Made by a program: the position numbers and the translations under genes. Shown piece after piece: positions 21,625-32,928 of a DNA stretch of 42,603 bases. The stretch comes from Conidiobolus incongruus B7586. Taxonomy: Eukaryota; Entomophthoromycota; Entomophthoromycetes; Entomophthorales; Conidiobolaceae. The notes under the pieces are model-generated. The model was not told the DNA's origin, searched no databases, and saw only the letters and a list, made by a program, of their open reading frames with translations. Numbering within the stretch: position 1 is the first letter of the stretch; the number at the start of each line of letters is the position of its first letter. The DNA lies in NCBI GenBank assembly GCA_000697335.1, contig JNEM01012767.1:1-42603 (forward strand), read 5' to 3'.

Positions 21625-23581
21625 TTAAAATATTACCTTGGCAGCTTGTTCGAATTCCAACTTGGCTACAGCAGACTTGATCCAGTCGATAGCAATCTTC
21701 TTAGGCCAGCCTTTGAGTTGGTTGGCTTCACGGGTAGCTGATTCTAAGTCGTTACGGTCCAAATAGGTTTGAGTACGGGCAAGGATGGCTTCAACGTCAT
21801 CACCTTGGACTAAACCTTCCTTCTTAAACATAAAAAGAGAGAGGATGTAAGACAAAGTATGTCCAAAGAGGCCAGAATCTTCTTCGACTAAGGATACGCG
21901 ACTGACTTCTTCACGGACAGCTTTGAAGCGTTCTTTGAGGTCATTTAATGTATCCAATCCTTTGCGGGAGATTGAGGCGTCCAAACTAGATACAACGGCT
22001 TTGGCAACAGGGAAGTTGGGAGCAAGGGATTGGATTAATTTGAATTCAGGAACGAAAGGAGCGCGAACAGAGTCTTCGATACGATCAGCGAAGGCTTCGA
22101 CAGCAATAGTCCATTGCTTAAGCTGTCGACTGGTTTCAAGGGAAGAAGTGTTGTCAATGGTAGCTTGTTCAAGTAACTTCAATTGCTTGAGAGCATCGTC
22201 AAGCTTAGAGAGTCTACCGTTGCGCTCACGGTCAACAAGAAGCTTGGATTCTCTGCGCCACCATCTTTCGAGGACAGAGGCTTGATGAGACAATTGATCT
22301 TCCAAATGGTCTAAGAATTCCTTTTCAATTCTAGCCTTTTCTTGACTAAATTGTGTGCGCAATTCTTCAATTAATTGATTACGGGCGACTTCGTTTTGTT
22401 GACGTTCCAAGAATAAGGAATCTTGTAACTTAGCTTCAGATTCCTTCTTGAGATTTTCCAAAGAGGCTTGGCTATGGACTTTGAGGTCAGTCAAGTGGCT
22501 ATCCAAGATACTGAGACGGGTAGCAAGTTTTTGGTATTGGTCAATGGCTTCTTGACGAGCACCACCGTTAGCGTTGATAGAATCCAAGAAGCTTTCAATA
22601 GAGCGATAAACGCTTTCTACAGATTCGTTATCTGACTTGAGTTGACTTAATTTGTGAGGAATTTTAAAAACGGGAAGAGTAGAGGGATCATTCTTTTTGG
22701 GAGTGTCCTTAGAAACGGGTTTTTTGGGGGCAGGATTGACTAAAATGTAGTTGCCACTCTTTTCTTGCAAAATGTTAGGAATGTCATAAGTAACTTCCTT
22801 GGTAACCTCTTCAATCTTCTTTTGGGCTTTATCAGCAACTTTAGTAGTAGCAGATTCAACTTGAGCTAAAGCTTCAGCGACTTTTTCAGAGACGGTTTCA
22901 GTAACTTTTTCAGCCTTCTTGCTGATTTCTTGTTGAAGTTGAGCAACATCCTTTTCAATTTGATCTAAGTTCTTTTGGCTAACAGGAGGATTGGGGATGG
23001 AAGTAGTCAAATTAGTAGGCTCAGGAGCTGGAACGGGAACTGATTTTTTCAATGGTTGCTCAGCTGAAGCTACAGGAGCAGCGGTTGAAGTTTCTTGAAG
23101 GATATTTTCAGGAGGAACTTCCTTAGGTTGAGTAGGTAAACCAAAGAAAGCTTTAATATTGTTGGTAGCATTATCTAATTGATCTTTGACAAGTTTGTTC
23201 ATTCTTTCAGGGTTGGGATCTTTGGTTTGGCGTTCTAACTCTTCAACAAAGTCCAAAGTATCTTGACCTCCAGGAGCGTATTTTAAGTAAGTTTTTCTGA
23301 ATTCATCATCATGTGCAGCATGGTATACAATTCCACTATAAACAAAAGAGGTAAGGACAGTGAAGCCAAGGACCTTTCCAAAGTATCCTTTTTTGGGCTG
23401 AGTAGCTTTGGCGTTAGTTGTTGATTCCAAGCGCTAAATTAAAAAAAATAAAAGGATCAGTTTCAAAGTTAAATTTCAATGTTGAAAATTGATTGTATGA
23501 TACCTTAAAAACTAATTGGTTAGTTTTTCTGTTGGCACTACGCAAACTATTTAAAGAAGATGGCTTGATTGAACGAAACAT
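21625..23581 (-). CDS. MIC60: MICOS complex subunit MIC60 (mitofilin)
   Basis: Exons 23581-23504 and 23433-21625 encode 628 residues. The 70-nt intron has donor GTATCA. MIC60 is the core of MICOS at crista junctions of the inner mitochondrial membrane, bending membrane and linking to outer-membrane complexes. Exon 1 encodes exactly the first 26 residues, a basic, Ser-rich presequence (MFRSIKPSSLNSLRSANRK). The junction FKRLEST looks like a matrix-protease cleavage site. One membrane span follows (about 45-64), then a Pro/Lys-rich linker, a long coiled coil (about 290-440) and the conserved mitofilin signature near the C-terminus (ARTQTYLDRNDLESATREAN, then GWPKKIAIDWI). Length and order are typical of fungal Mic60. 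Without exon 1 the protein would lack its import signal, which supports the two-exon model. Confidence 0.95.
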
Positions 23582-24255
23582 GGAGTACAATAGTCTAAAT
23601 CAATTAAATTTTAAGTTTAATATTAGAATTTACTAGAAAATAATTTTAATGTAAAATAAATTGTATCAAATATTTGATATAGAACACAATTTATTGTGAT
23701 TATTATTAGATATGCTTACACTTTAATGAATTGATGAGTGCACTTGATCTAATTGATTTTGATATCATATTAAATATATAAAGTATTTCACATGAAATGA
23801 AAAATTTGGGATTAAATTTGATATCAATTAAATTTAGATTGATTGAATATTAATAGAAAATGGATTAAAAACGTTTGAGTATATTTGTTGTTTATTTAAA
23901 AGTTATATATAACTATTTTATTACAATATTTAAGGTTTTATAATAAATCTTCCCCTTATTTATTCATTTGATCATTTTGAACTTTTTAAATCAATGACAT
24001 AATTGCAAATTTTAAAGAAGTATAATCAATATAAATGATTTATTAATTGTATTTTAAATCATTAATTATATAAAAATATTAAATAGTGTAACCAAATCAT
24101 TACGAAGAAAACTAAAAATTTATCATAAAATATACCTTAATCGTGTGATTATTTGATACAGAAATAAAGGGGAAAATGTCAAGATTTTAACTTTAAGCAA
24201 TTTTTATTTTATAACAATTGATAAAAGAATACATAAATCCATATTACAAATAAAA
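23582..24255. other. Spacer between PI31 3' end and MIC60 start
   Basis: About 670 bp, A+T-rich. It must hold the MIC60 promoter and the PI31 3' UTR, since both genes run on the minus strand. No other gene, repeat or RNA is visible. Confidence 0.5.
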
Positions 24256-25613
24256 TCACATGAACATATCATTGTGCCCCTAGAACATAGATTTAATTGA
24301 TATTCATAGATTTTATGACTATGTTTAAACTTACTGGAGGTGGAAATTCATCATTATCAGGGCCACCACTAAGAAAAATTTTGTTAAAGGGATGAATTAT
24401 TAGTGTATAAGGCCAACAAATATTATAAATATCATTACCTAAATCTACCTCCTGAATTTGGTCCGCGTTGGCCACCTCGATTAGGGCCACCAAATGGTCC
24501 AACAGGGTCAAAACGAGCACCTGGAGGAACCGCACCTGGAGGTAAGATACCGTCACCTCCATGTGGTGGCTCTTGCTGGGGTCTTTGGCGGTCAAAAATT
24601 GGGTGATTAGGACCAACGTACATGCCATCGTTACCTAAACCTCCCCCAATTCCTCTAAATGGATCCATATTCCCGCCAAGTCCACCAAACCTAAGAATGC
24701 CGAGTTAAACAACAAAATTCCCCTGTTGCTAGGCAAATTACCTTGGTCCTGAAAAAGCACCACCACCTAATGGGTCTAAATCGGATGCACCTACTCTAGG
24801 AATGCCTCTAAATATAATTAATTAATCATTTACATCATAGATATATTGTTTTTGAAAACTTACAGATCAGGGTGATCTCTATGTCTTCCTAAACTGGGAG
24901 GAATGAAACTCTCATCTCTAAGAGGATCATTCAAGGGATCATCCCTGGATTCACTGTTTCTGCTCACTGGTGTTGCTGGATGACTCGATTCCAATAAAAC
25001 ATGCGGTCCCCGGCTGGATGCTTCCTGGAGTTGCGGGATTAATTTAAATATGATACTATTCTGAATTTGGTCAACCAGTTTGTCTAATTTTGATTCACTG
25101 GTAAATAATTCACTATTATCAAGTTGATTTAAAGGCAATGGGAAATTCAGATTAACATTAATAATACTGGTGGGGTCAAGCTCAAGAGAATAGTTTTGAT
25201 CTTCCTAATTAAAACGAGCAATTAATTGAATATAGAATATACAAAATTAATATAATTTACATCCAAGACAATAGCATAAACAATAAGCTTTTTACCAAGA
25301 CTCATAAATTTGAGTTCATATTTACTCTCTGTATCAGAATGACGATATATTAAGCGATAAGGTTCAGATGTAGGAAAATGGAAATTAGGATCATCTTAGC
25401 ATAGTGTTAGTATAGTATGTTATATTTGTAAATAGTTTAAATACCTTGTGTATCTAAATAAAAACTGGAACTAGATAAAATCGAATGAACTACCAGTGCT
25501 AATAACTGGTTAGAGTTAGAGACCGAAAGCTCTTGAGAAGTGTTTTGCTGATTTTGGTTTATGGTCTGTTTAATGGTTTCAATAAGAGTTTGAATAGGCA
25601 ATGCACTTGACAT
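24256..25613 (-). CDS. FUB1: Proteasome inhibitor PI31 / Fub1 family
   Basis: Seven exons: 25613-25445, 25394-25261, 25204-24864, 24807-24742, 24690-24439, 24368-24335 and 24279-24256, giving 339 residues in one frame. All six introns (50-70 nt) have GT-AG ends, and the first has a TACTAAC branch. PI31 binds the 20S proteasome and influences its activity and assembly. An N-terminal FP domain (about 1-145) is followed by a Gly/Pro-rich tail with the family signature DPFRGIGGGLGNDGMYVGP, then LPPGAVPPGARFDPVGP and PDNDEFPPPGHNDMFM. The last three residues, MFM, sit where PI31 proteins carry a C-terminal HbYX-like motif (MYL in human). The last exon is only 24 nt but restores this conserved ending, which supports the model. 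Confidence 0.93.
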
Positions 25614-27036
25614 ACTAATAAATAATATAAATTTGAAGGACATTGAATAAAGAAATTGTAAGTCACATTAAATATTGATGACGAATTTAGTAGTTTGTGG
25701 GATTTCCTCACATTCGTAATTTTGATATCATTATGATTATACGATTAATTGTTAGTGTGGTGTGATGTAAACAAAATGTGTGTTATTTTTTAGCTTAATT
25801 TTTGATTAAATAAGTTAAAACAGTTATATAACTTTGACTATTATAACTAAAAGCTGAATTGGATTACAAAACCAAAGTGCCTAATAGAATTTATTATTGG
25901 ATATTATTTAGCAAATAAACCATAATTGACTGAATGTTTTTTCCTATATTAAAAAATTTAATATAAAATTTTTTTTTCAATAATAAAATTATATAAAATG
26001 GTATATAATCATGTTAACTAATTTTCAAAGGAAATTGATGCAATCTAATCATATTAAATTGTATATTGAGTATACTAAAAATTAACCATTAATTCTATAT
26101 CATATATTTCTTTATCATTAAGAATTTAACCAATTTACATAAAACTGCATGATTTAACATAATAGTCAGCTTATCATTCGTTCAATATAAGTTTGGAAAA
26201 TGATTAAATCAAATAAAATATGAATATTTATTTATTATAGATATTGGTTATGAACTTGGAAATTATGCTTAGTAAATAAATTTTTCGTTGTATAAATATA
26301 ACATTGATACATTTGTAATTAATTATATTCACAATTAAAAGAGGTATAGATTAAAAAAGATTGAAAATTTACTAAGATTATAAAAAATAATAGGTTAAAT
26401 AACTTAATAATTAATTGTAACTAATATAATAAAATGATGTAAACAATATAAAAAAATTAAAATGACTTTAAATTATTTATAACATATATTAACGATATGA
26501 TAATATATGACAGAAGGTATTTGAGAATATATATTATAGGAAATATTTTTTATCATTATGTGTAGTCTATAATATGGCTAGTGTTTTAAATTCGTAAAAC
26601 AATTAGAAATGATAGACAACATGATTAATTATAATCTAATTTTAAATCAAATTTTTAAACAAGTATTTGTAAACATTTAGCTATTGTGAATTATTTGATA
26701 ATGATAGCTGTTGATTATAATGATGAATTATTTTATTAATAATATGTATAATCAATAATTTTGGAATTATATATAAATTTTATTTTGATAATTAAATTAA
26801 TTTATGATATAATTTGAACAATTGAATATATTGATGACATAATAAGCTCAAGTCTATTTATCCCACAATAAATTCTAATTACAGCATATCTAGTAATAAT
26901 AGTATTGACTATTTTTATAATGGTGAAACCTATACTCTATTTCATTAGTGATTGCTGAATAATAATCTCTTTTCATTCAATTAATACACTAACAAATTCA
27001 ATTTTACTTGAATCTATTAGCATCTGAGTTTATACT
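25614..27036. other. Divergent intergenic region PI31 / V-ATPase c''
   Basis: About 1.4 kb between two divergent starts, so both promoters lie here. The DNA next to the PI31 start (25680-25780) is less A+T-rich, and the rest is very A+T-rich. No gene or repeat is recognised. Confidence 0.5.
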
Positions 27037-27873
27037 ATGGGTACCAGATACTATTCCTACTACAGTTACGGCGGAGTATCCGCAATTATTTCTGTCATTG
27101 TCCTCTATCTCTTATTCACCAACCAAGCTCACAAAGTAGACTTTGGCTATTTATTGACCAATATATCCCCTTTCTTTTGGGCTAATATGGGTATTGGCTT
27201 ATGTATTGGTTTATCGGTCATCGGTGCCTCATGGTATTTAAATTTGCAATAATTATAATGATGAATTAATTTTCATCTTTCTCATTTTAGGGGTATTTTT
27301 ATTACTGGAAGCAGTATTTTAGGTGGTGCTGTCAAAGCACCCAGGATTCAAACCAAAAACCTTATCAGGTACAATAATTAATTACAAACACTTTTTCGAA
27401 TTATTAATATTATATCTTTTAGTATTATTTTTTGTGAAGTTGTAGCTATTTATGGTTTAATTTTAGCTATCGTTTTCAGTGCTAAGTTAAAGCCAATTGC
27501 TGATACTGTTGGTGCTTTGAAGAGTAATTTATATACTGGTAATTTCTTCAATTCTACAGTCCATCTTTTGTTTCAATTGGTTGAATTTTTGTCAAATTTA
27601 GGTTACTCATTATTCTGGGGTGGTTTAACTGTTGGGGTTTGCAATCTTTTCTGCGGTGTTTGTGTCGGAATGGTCGGAAGCTCAGCTGCTTTAGCAGATG
27701 CTCAAAATTCCACCTTATTCGTTAAAATTTTAGTTGTTGAAATTTTTGGTTCAGTCATTGGTTTATTCGGTTTGATTATAGGCTTACTTTCCGTAAGTCT
27801 TATGTATTTATTTATTGATTATAATTTTACTAACATATATGTTTAGTCTGGAAAAGCTCAAGATTTTGCTTAA
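27037..27873 (+). CDS. VMA16: V-type ATPase proteolipid subunit c''
   Basis: Exons 27037-27233, 27291-27368, 27423-27792 and 27847-27873 encode 223 residues. Introns are 57, 54 and 54 nt; the last has GTAAGT and TACTAAC. Subunit c'' is one member of the rotor ring that carries protons through the membrane sector of the vacuolar ATPase. Five hydrophobic spans are visible: one N-terminal, then four in two hairpins. The proton-carrying glutamate is E97 in [12 protein letters not shown] second acidic site lies in [10 protein letters not shown] near the C-terminus. Signatures include [16 protein letters not shown] and [16 protein letters not shown]. The short last exon (SGKAQDFA) gives the usual c'' ending, so the four-exon model is secure. 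Confidence 0.96.
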
Positions 27874-28396
27874 TATGATTGAAGTTTTTTATATTATAAT
27901 TAAAACATTACCAACCTCAATACTATTATATTACATTTTACATCTAATCTAATGCTAATATTAATTTTAAGTATAATCTATACTGAATTTCCTCTTCTGT
28001 AAAATCATATAATATTAATATATTATTCTATTGATATAGTCAGTCTATTAAAACCAAATTTCAATACGTGGCATTTTAAAATGAAAGGACAATTATAATA
28101 CTACAAAAAGTTACTTAAATTGAATTTATCCTTGCATATGTAAATTTGATTTAAATTATTCGTTATCTAAATCGTCTACATTTAAAAGATCTGAATTTTT
28201 TCATAATCTTTGTTGTTACTTTTAATATGGGATACTAAATTTGTAATCATTAAATATTCTAACAATATTTTATCAATAATCATATTAAAAGAATTATTCA
28301 ACTGAATCTATTAATCACACTATATCTTAAAATGATGATATTGTTGACATAAATATAATGGTATATCATTTTTATTGATTTTTATCTAATTACATA
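27874..28396. other. Convergent spacer VMA16 / WDR18
   Basis: About 520 bp between two converging genes. It is A+T-rich and presumably made of the two 3' UTRs. Nothing else is seen. Confidence 0.5.
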
Positions 28397-29954
28397 TCAT
28401 TCATTTGGAATCAATTTTGATAATTCACTCTTGAATTGATCCAAATTAGCTTTAGATACTTTGGTATATAGTTCGTTTAATTGAATCAAGTTATCTTGAG
28501 CTTCAGTCACTTGGTTCTGTAATTGTTGAATAAGTTCATTACATTTAGACTCTAATTCATCATCCTGTTCATTAAAAATTAGTTATAGATTATGTTATCT
28601 TTATAATTTTTAAGTTGATTACCTGTAAAGCAAACGAATTTCGTTGGATCTGATTAGAGGGGGGATGAATAGTATAATTAATCTTTTGAGGAAGAATAAT
28701 TAAATGTGTATTTGCCATATGGTTGGGATCAGAGATAATCATTCTCTGTAATGATACGACTGGATGATGAATGGATTTTAGTTGACTCACGTTAGTAAGA
28801 TTAGGTGGTAGTGTAAATATCTTTAAATTAGTAATACCACCTTTAAAGATAGAATATGAACTAATTCTCTGTTTTGATTCTACATCCCAAACCATTAAAT
28901 AACCCCCTTGGTCCACTGTCACCAATTGAGTATTGCACCAGTTGAAACTAATATCGGTAACGCTGGATTCATGGCCAAATAATATATTGAAAAGGTTGGG
29001 ATCCATAGATGTTATACTAATTAAATCGGAATCATTAAAGATAGACTCGTAACCGAGGAGGGATGCATTTTCAGATGGTTTATAAAGATCGACAGAATAA
29101 ACTTGATAATTCTGACATCCTACAGCCACTTTGCGCTCTAAAGAATCTAAGGTTAAGCAATTGACAGGAGAAGGGAAAATCAATGTGCCAACTAGTTTTC
29201 CTTGATTCAACTTCCAAATTTTACAAGTATGGTCTAACGAACTAGAGTAAAGATAGCATTGATCATAATTTCCCAATCCAACTTGAATATCCGTAATTGC
29301 CAATGTATGATCTGATAAAGTTAATTTTGGCGTAATTTCATTAGCATTTGTGGTTGATTGAAATTGATTCAAATTCCAAATATGAATGATAGAATCCAAA
29401 GAACCTGAGATCAATATTTTTTCATCCCGAGTAAAGCGGATAGTATGAACCGCCTTGTAGTGTGCCTCAACTGCATTAAGTAGTCTACCCGTGATGATCT
29501 AAAATAACGATATAGAATTTTATTTTATAACCAAGATTTAATATTCTATTACCTCCCAAACATATATTTTACCACTTTCAGCACCTCCCGCACAGTATCT
29601 ACCACTTGGTGATACTTCTAAACTTGATAATTTTTCAGGAAGTGTAAATTTCATTAAAGGTAATTCCTGAAGAAAATAACGTCAATTAAAGTATAATCGT
29701 ATAAATTTAAAAGATATTACTTTTTCCCAACCATAGGTCATTCCCAGAGGTTTATCATGTGCACAACTCATAAGACCCCAATGCAAGCTAGGTTGATGAA
29801 CTTGAGGAATTAAGCTGATACAATTTTTATTGCACTGGTTTTGTTTCATGGAGAGTAAATGTGTATTGGTCTTAAAGTCTAGCACGGCTATCATGCTATC
29901 TTTTTGCGAGGTAACCAAAGCAACCTGTTGAAATGATGATTTTAAAGATTCCAT
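28397..29954 (-). CDS. IPI3: WD40 protein WDR18 / Ipi3, Rix1 complex subunit
   Basis: Exons 29954-29721, 29666-29553, 29498-28623 and 28564-28397 encode 463 residues; introns are 54, 54 and 58 nt. Ipi3/WDR18 (Crb3 in fission yeast) works with Rix1 and Ipi1 in nucleolar and nucleoplasmic 60S subunit maturation and ITS2 processing. WD-type blades recur, for example GRYCAGGAESGKIYVWE, EKILISGSLDSIIHIWNLN, YLYSSSLDHTCKIWKLN and QLVTVDQGGYLMVWDVESK. After the propeller the C-terminal exon encodes a 55-residue helical, Gln/Glu-rich segment, as in WDR18 where a helix joins the complex. The assignment rests on overall architecture and blade spacing, so another WD40 family is possible but less likely. 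Confidence 0.82.
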
Positions 29955-31043
29955 ATTAATGTAATAAATCCTATGGTCTATCAGATAAAATTGATTAGAA
30001 ATATATTAATTTAATACACTCAAATATACATAAATAATCTATAAAGAAATGTGATAATACATGCCATTTAAAAATTATTGATAAAATGAAACGATTTTAT
30101 TAACAATCATATTATACCCTTATTATGGGATTGACTATGAAGAATCTATCCCAACCAACTTATAGCCCATAATAATGTATCTTTTAAAGTATTTTATATA
30201 GACATAAAATTTTGTGGGAGAATGGAACTATGATAGCTGTCAGTAATCGTAGACTTTTATAACGTATATTATTAGTTATAATTGGTGAATCTACTCTTCG
30301 GAAATGAAATTCACCCCCTCTCGTTATTGACTAGATCAACTATAACTGAAAAACAGTTGGTTAGAAATTAAGCCGGGATTCTTGATTTACTTCTAACCAT
30401 GGAGTAATGACTAGTAATCTGACTATTCTATCCTACATTTCAAACCCTTTTATCAATTTAAAAACTTATTGAATATGACGATACATTTTACATCATAATA
30501 TTAGATTATATTAAAATCTTAATAATTATAAATATAATTATCATATATTATGTAGTCCGAATATCGAATCAATTATATTCATTTTGTTACTAAATACTCA
30601 AAATGAAGTGAAATAGAAATAAATTGATTAATGAAATTGACAATGATTGACTGATTTAAACATGTAAAATAATTTTCAAAAAACGAAAAGTTATATATAT
30701 TAACTAAAAAAGTCAAAATTCGATATATCAATTAAATATTTTTTATTTGAGAATTGAAGTATATTAATTAGATATTAAATATGAGGATATTCCTATTTAA
30801 AAGAATTCGAGTTAATATTTGAAATAAAAAATAAATATTATTTAACAGGTAATAATATCAGTTATAATAAAGGTTGAAATCATTAGCACTTTCATGTGAA
30901 ACACGGATAAGATAACCGAAGTTATCAGCCATCATATAAATGAAATTATAAGTATGAAAAATTAAGTTACCTTAAAGTTTAATAAAAGAAGAATAAACTT
31001 CAATAAATGAATTGATTGACGATGGTAATATTGAATTCCTTCT
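29955..31043. other. Spacer upstream of WDR18, contains candidate RNA
   Basis: About 1.09 kb. The centre (30120-30400) is richer in G+C and in inverted repeats than any other non-coding part of the window and is entered separately. The flanks are plain A+T-rich DNA. Confidence 0.5.
30120..30400. ncRNA. Candidate structured non-coding RNA
   Basis: Several perfect inverted repeats lie in about 280 bp. TTATTATGGG (30120-30129) pairs with 30166-30175. AGTTATA (30274-30280) pairs with TATAACT (30341-30347). Nested inside it, GGTGAAT (30284-30290) pairs with ATTCACC (30309-30315), whose loop contains CTTCGG, a stable UUCG-type cap. TGGTTAGAA (30358-30366) pairs with TTCTAACCA (30391-30399). No open frame covers it. 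Strand is undecidable. It does not match U1-U6, U3, RNase P or SRP motifs that I know. It could also be the remains of a small element. Confidence 0.3.
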
Positions 31044-31304
31044 CTAATTTGCCCCACACTTACTTGGCATAATCAGTTTTGTGCAATTATGATCAACAAA
31101 CTTCAAAACGTCAATCCCCCCAGTACAGGAGGTAAGCTTGACCCTACAGAAGCCGATGCAATTTTCCTCATTAATGTTTTGAATTAAGCATTGTTTCTTT
31201 TCTGAAAAGGCTGAATTAATACAAATTTCTTCCTCCTTGGTGTATGCCTGTAAAGAAGTAATAAATCCTAAAGGTATTAATGTAAAAACTTGTATAATTC
31301 TCAT
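31044..31304 (-). CDS. Small cysteine-rich secreted protein (86 aa)
   Basis: A single ATG-started exon. Residues 1-20 (MRIIQVFTLIPLGFITSLQA) are a clear signal peptide with an A-x-A-like end (LQA). The mature 66 residues have seven cysteines (28, 39, 49, 53, 60, 74, 83) and one N-glycosylation sequon at N73 (NCT). The size, secretion signal and cysteine density are typical of small secreted or effector-type proteins of fungi. No known family (hydrophobin, CFEM, LysM) fits the spacing. A second secreted-protein gene lies 1.3 kb away on the same strand. Confidence 0.65.
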   Translation of the reverse strand: MRIIQVFTLIPLGFITSLQAYTKEEEICINSAFSEKKQCLIQNINEENCIGFCRVKLTSCTGGIDVLKFVDHNCTKLIMPSKCGAN

Positions 31305-32586
31305 GTTGTAGACGCACAGCTATTCAGTAAATTTCACAATATCCCACTATAGTAACTGAAATTTATTAAAATGATGGTAATTTTGAAAATTTTTCAAAAT
31401 TATACCAATTTATTTATAGCTTTAATATTATGGGATTTTAATATAATATCCTTTAATTTTTTCACAAAAATTCATTTATCATATTACAAATGTAGAGATA
31501 GTGAAAATGTATTAGAAACAGTAATAAAATATAATAAAAGTCGCATATCATTTATTTGATAAAAATACTTATCATTACAAAACACAGATAAATTTTAATT
31601 GTTTACTTATCAAACAATAATCTCAAAGGGATATCTATCAAATTATATCAATCCAGTTGCCAATATTTATTAGCATAATATTGAAGCATTTTATGATATA
31701 TTGTAGTTATATTTAGTATTTTCAAGATTAAATTTATTTATCTTAATTTCAAATCATTTCAAAATATAATTATTTTTGATGCTAAAATAATTTAAATTGA
31801 AAATTAATCAATTATTTCTATATTAGAAACATTAATATAATTTAAGAAATATGTGTTTTTTAAATTCAAATTTTATAACTCATTAAAATTTGGTAATATC
31901 GTTGAAAATAATATTGCAATCACTTTCAAGCTAGAACTATTAATAATGCCATTTTCCCTAATTTATTAATTTTTTAATTTATATACTACAAAAACTATAA
32001 TTTCAGTATTTAAGCATCTTAAAGTAAAAATATTATAATACTATATATACCATGATACAGTGAAATAAATTTAATATTATATCTATAATTTGCATTTTTC
32101 AAGATTCATTATAAAATACAAGTCTAAATGGTTATCAATGATTATAAATAATCATATGATTTGATTGATATTTTTCAATATATATTTATACGAGTTCTTA
32201 ATTGTTATATGTAGCATTTAAAATTTTTAAGTTTAATATTATCATTAGAAAAAATCATTTTTATTTGATTCAATTGAATCTAATTTTGCTTTAAATTTGA
32301 TATAAATTGATGTTTAACTAGATCATTTACATTTTAATGAGTCTAATTTGATAATCTTTGTTTATATTTTTAATTTGAAATGCAACATGTTCATTAATAT
32401 ACCTTTCGCTTTTATTAACAAATATTTGTAATTGTATCAATTATTTATTATTATTATAATATTTTATTATAAATATGTATTTAATGCAATATTTAGATAT
32501 TATGAGAGCAAATTCAAAGAAAACAAACGTATTTCAAATAACACTTTATTATACTAATAAAAAATTATTATATATGACTATATTTG
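31305..32586. other. A+T-rich spacer between two secreted-protein genes
   Basis: About 1.3 kb. The plus-strand frames at 31371-31559 and 32475-32657 are rich in Ile, Phe, Asn and Tyr or overlap the secreted-protein gene in antisense, and look like chance. No gene, repeat or RNA is recognised. Confidence 0.5.
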
Positions 32587-32928
32587 TTAATATGGGAACC
32601 TTGCGAATACTTTTCTTTCGCCTCCTTTCCTCTTGGGTGTGGATGGAGGTTGAGTAATGGGCTCTAGCGAAGGATAATGGTCACTAGTTGTCAACTTTTT
32701 ACTGATGTCCGTTTGAATGCTTGTGGAAGAGTCTCCAACCTCAACTGGTGGCAACTGAAAAATAGGTTTAGTGAGAGGGTTTGTAGATGGAGGAAGTTGA
32801 TTCACTTGAGAATGAGACGATTTGGAAGGGGATTGATCATCTACAGGTATAGCTGTAGTCGAAGCCAACAACTGCAAAAATAGTAGCATATGAATCAATC
32901 CCATCTTAAAGATATTGATATTTTTCAT
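32587..32928 (-). CDS. Secreted proline/serine-rich protein (113 aa), possible propeptide
   Basis: The start is ATG 32928 (MKNINIFKMGLIHMLLFLQL). A longer frame opens at a TTG at 32970, but that codon lies almost at the TATA-like element TATATAAATA (32976-32985), leaving no room for a leader. Residues 1-26 form a signal peptide ending STTA. The mature chain has no cysteine, is rich in Pro, Ser and Thr, and looks disordered. Near the end a Lys-Arg pair (99-100) precedes the last 13 residues, KGGERKVFARFPY, in the manner of a Kex2-processed peptide precursor. No family is recognised; processing is inference. Confidence 0.6.
   Translation of the reverse strand: MKNINIFKMGLIHMLLFLQLLASTTAIPVDDQSPSKSSHSQVNQLPPSTNPLTKPIFQLPPVEVGDSSTSIQTDISKKLTTSDHYPSLEPITQPPSTPKRKGGERKVFARFPY

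Noticed and set aside
21923-22285. 120-codon plus-strand frame inside MIC60
   Set aside because: Antisense shadow of the MIC60 coiled-coil exon.
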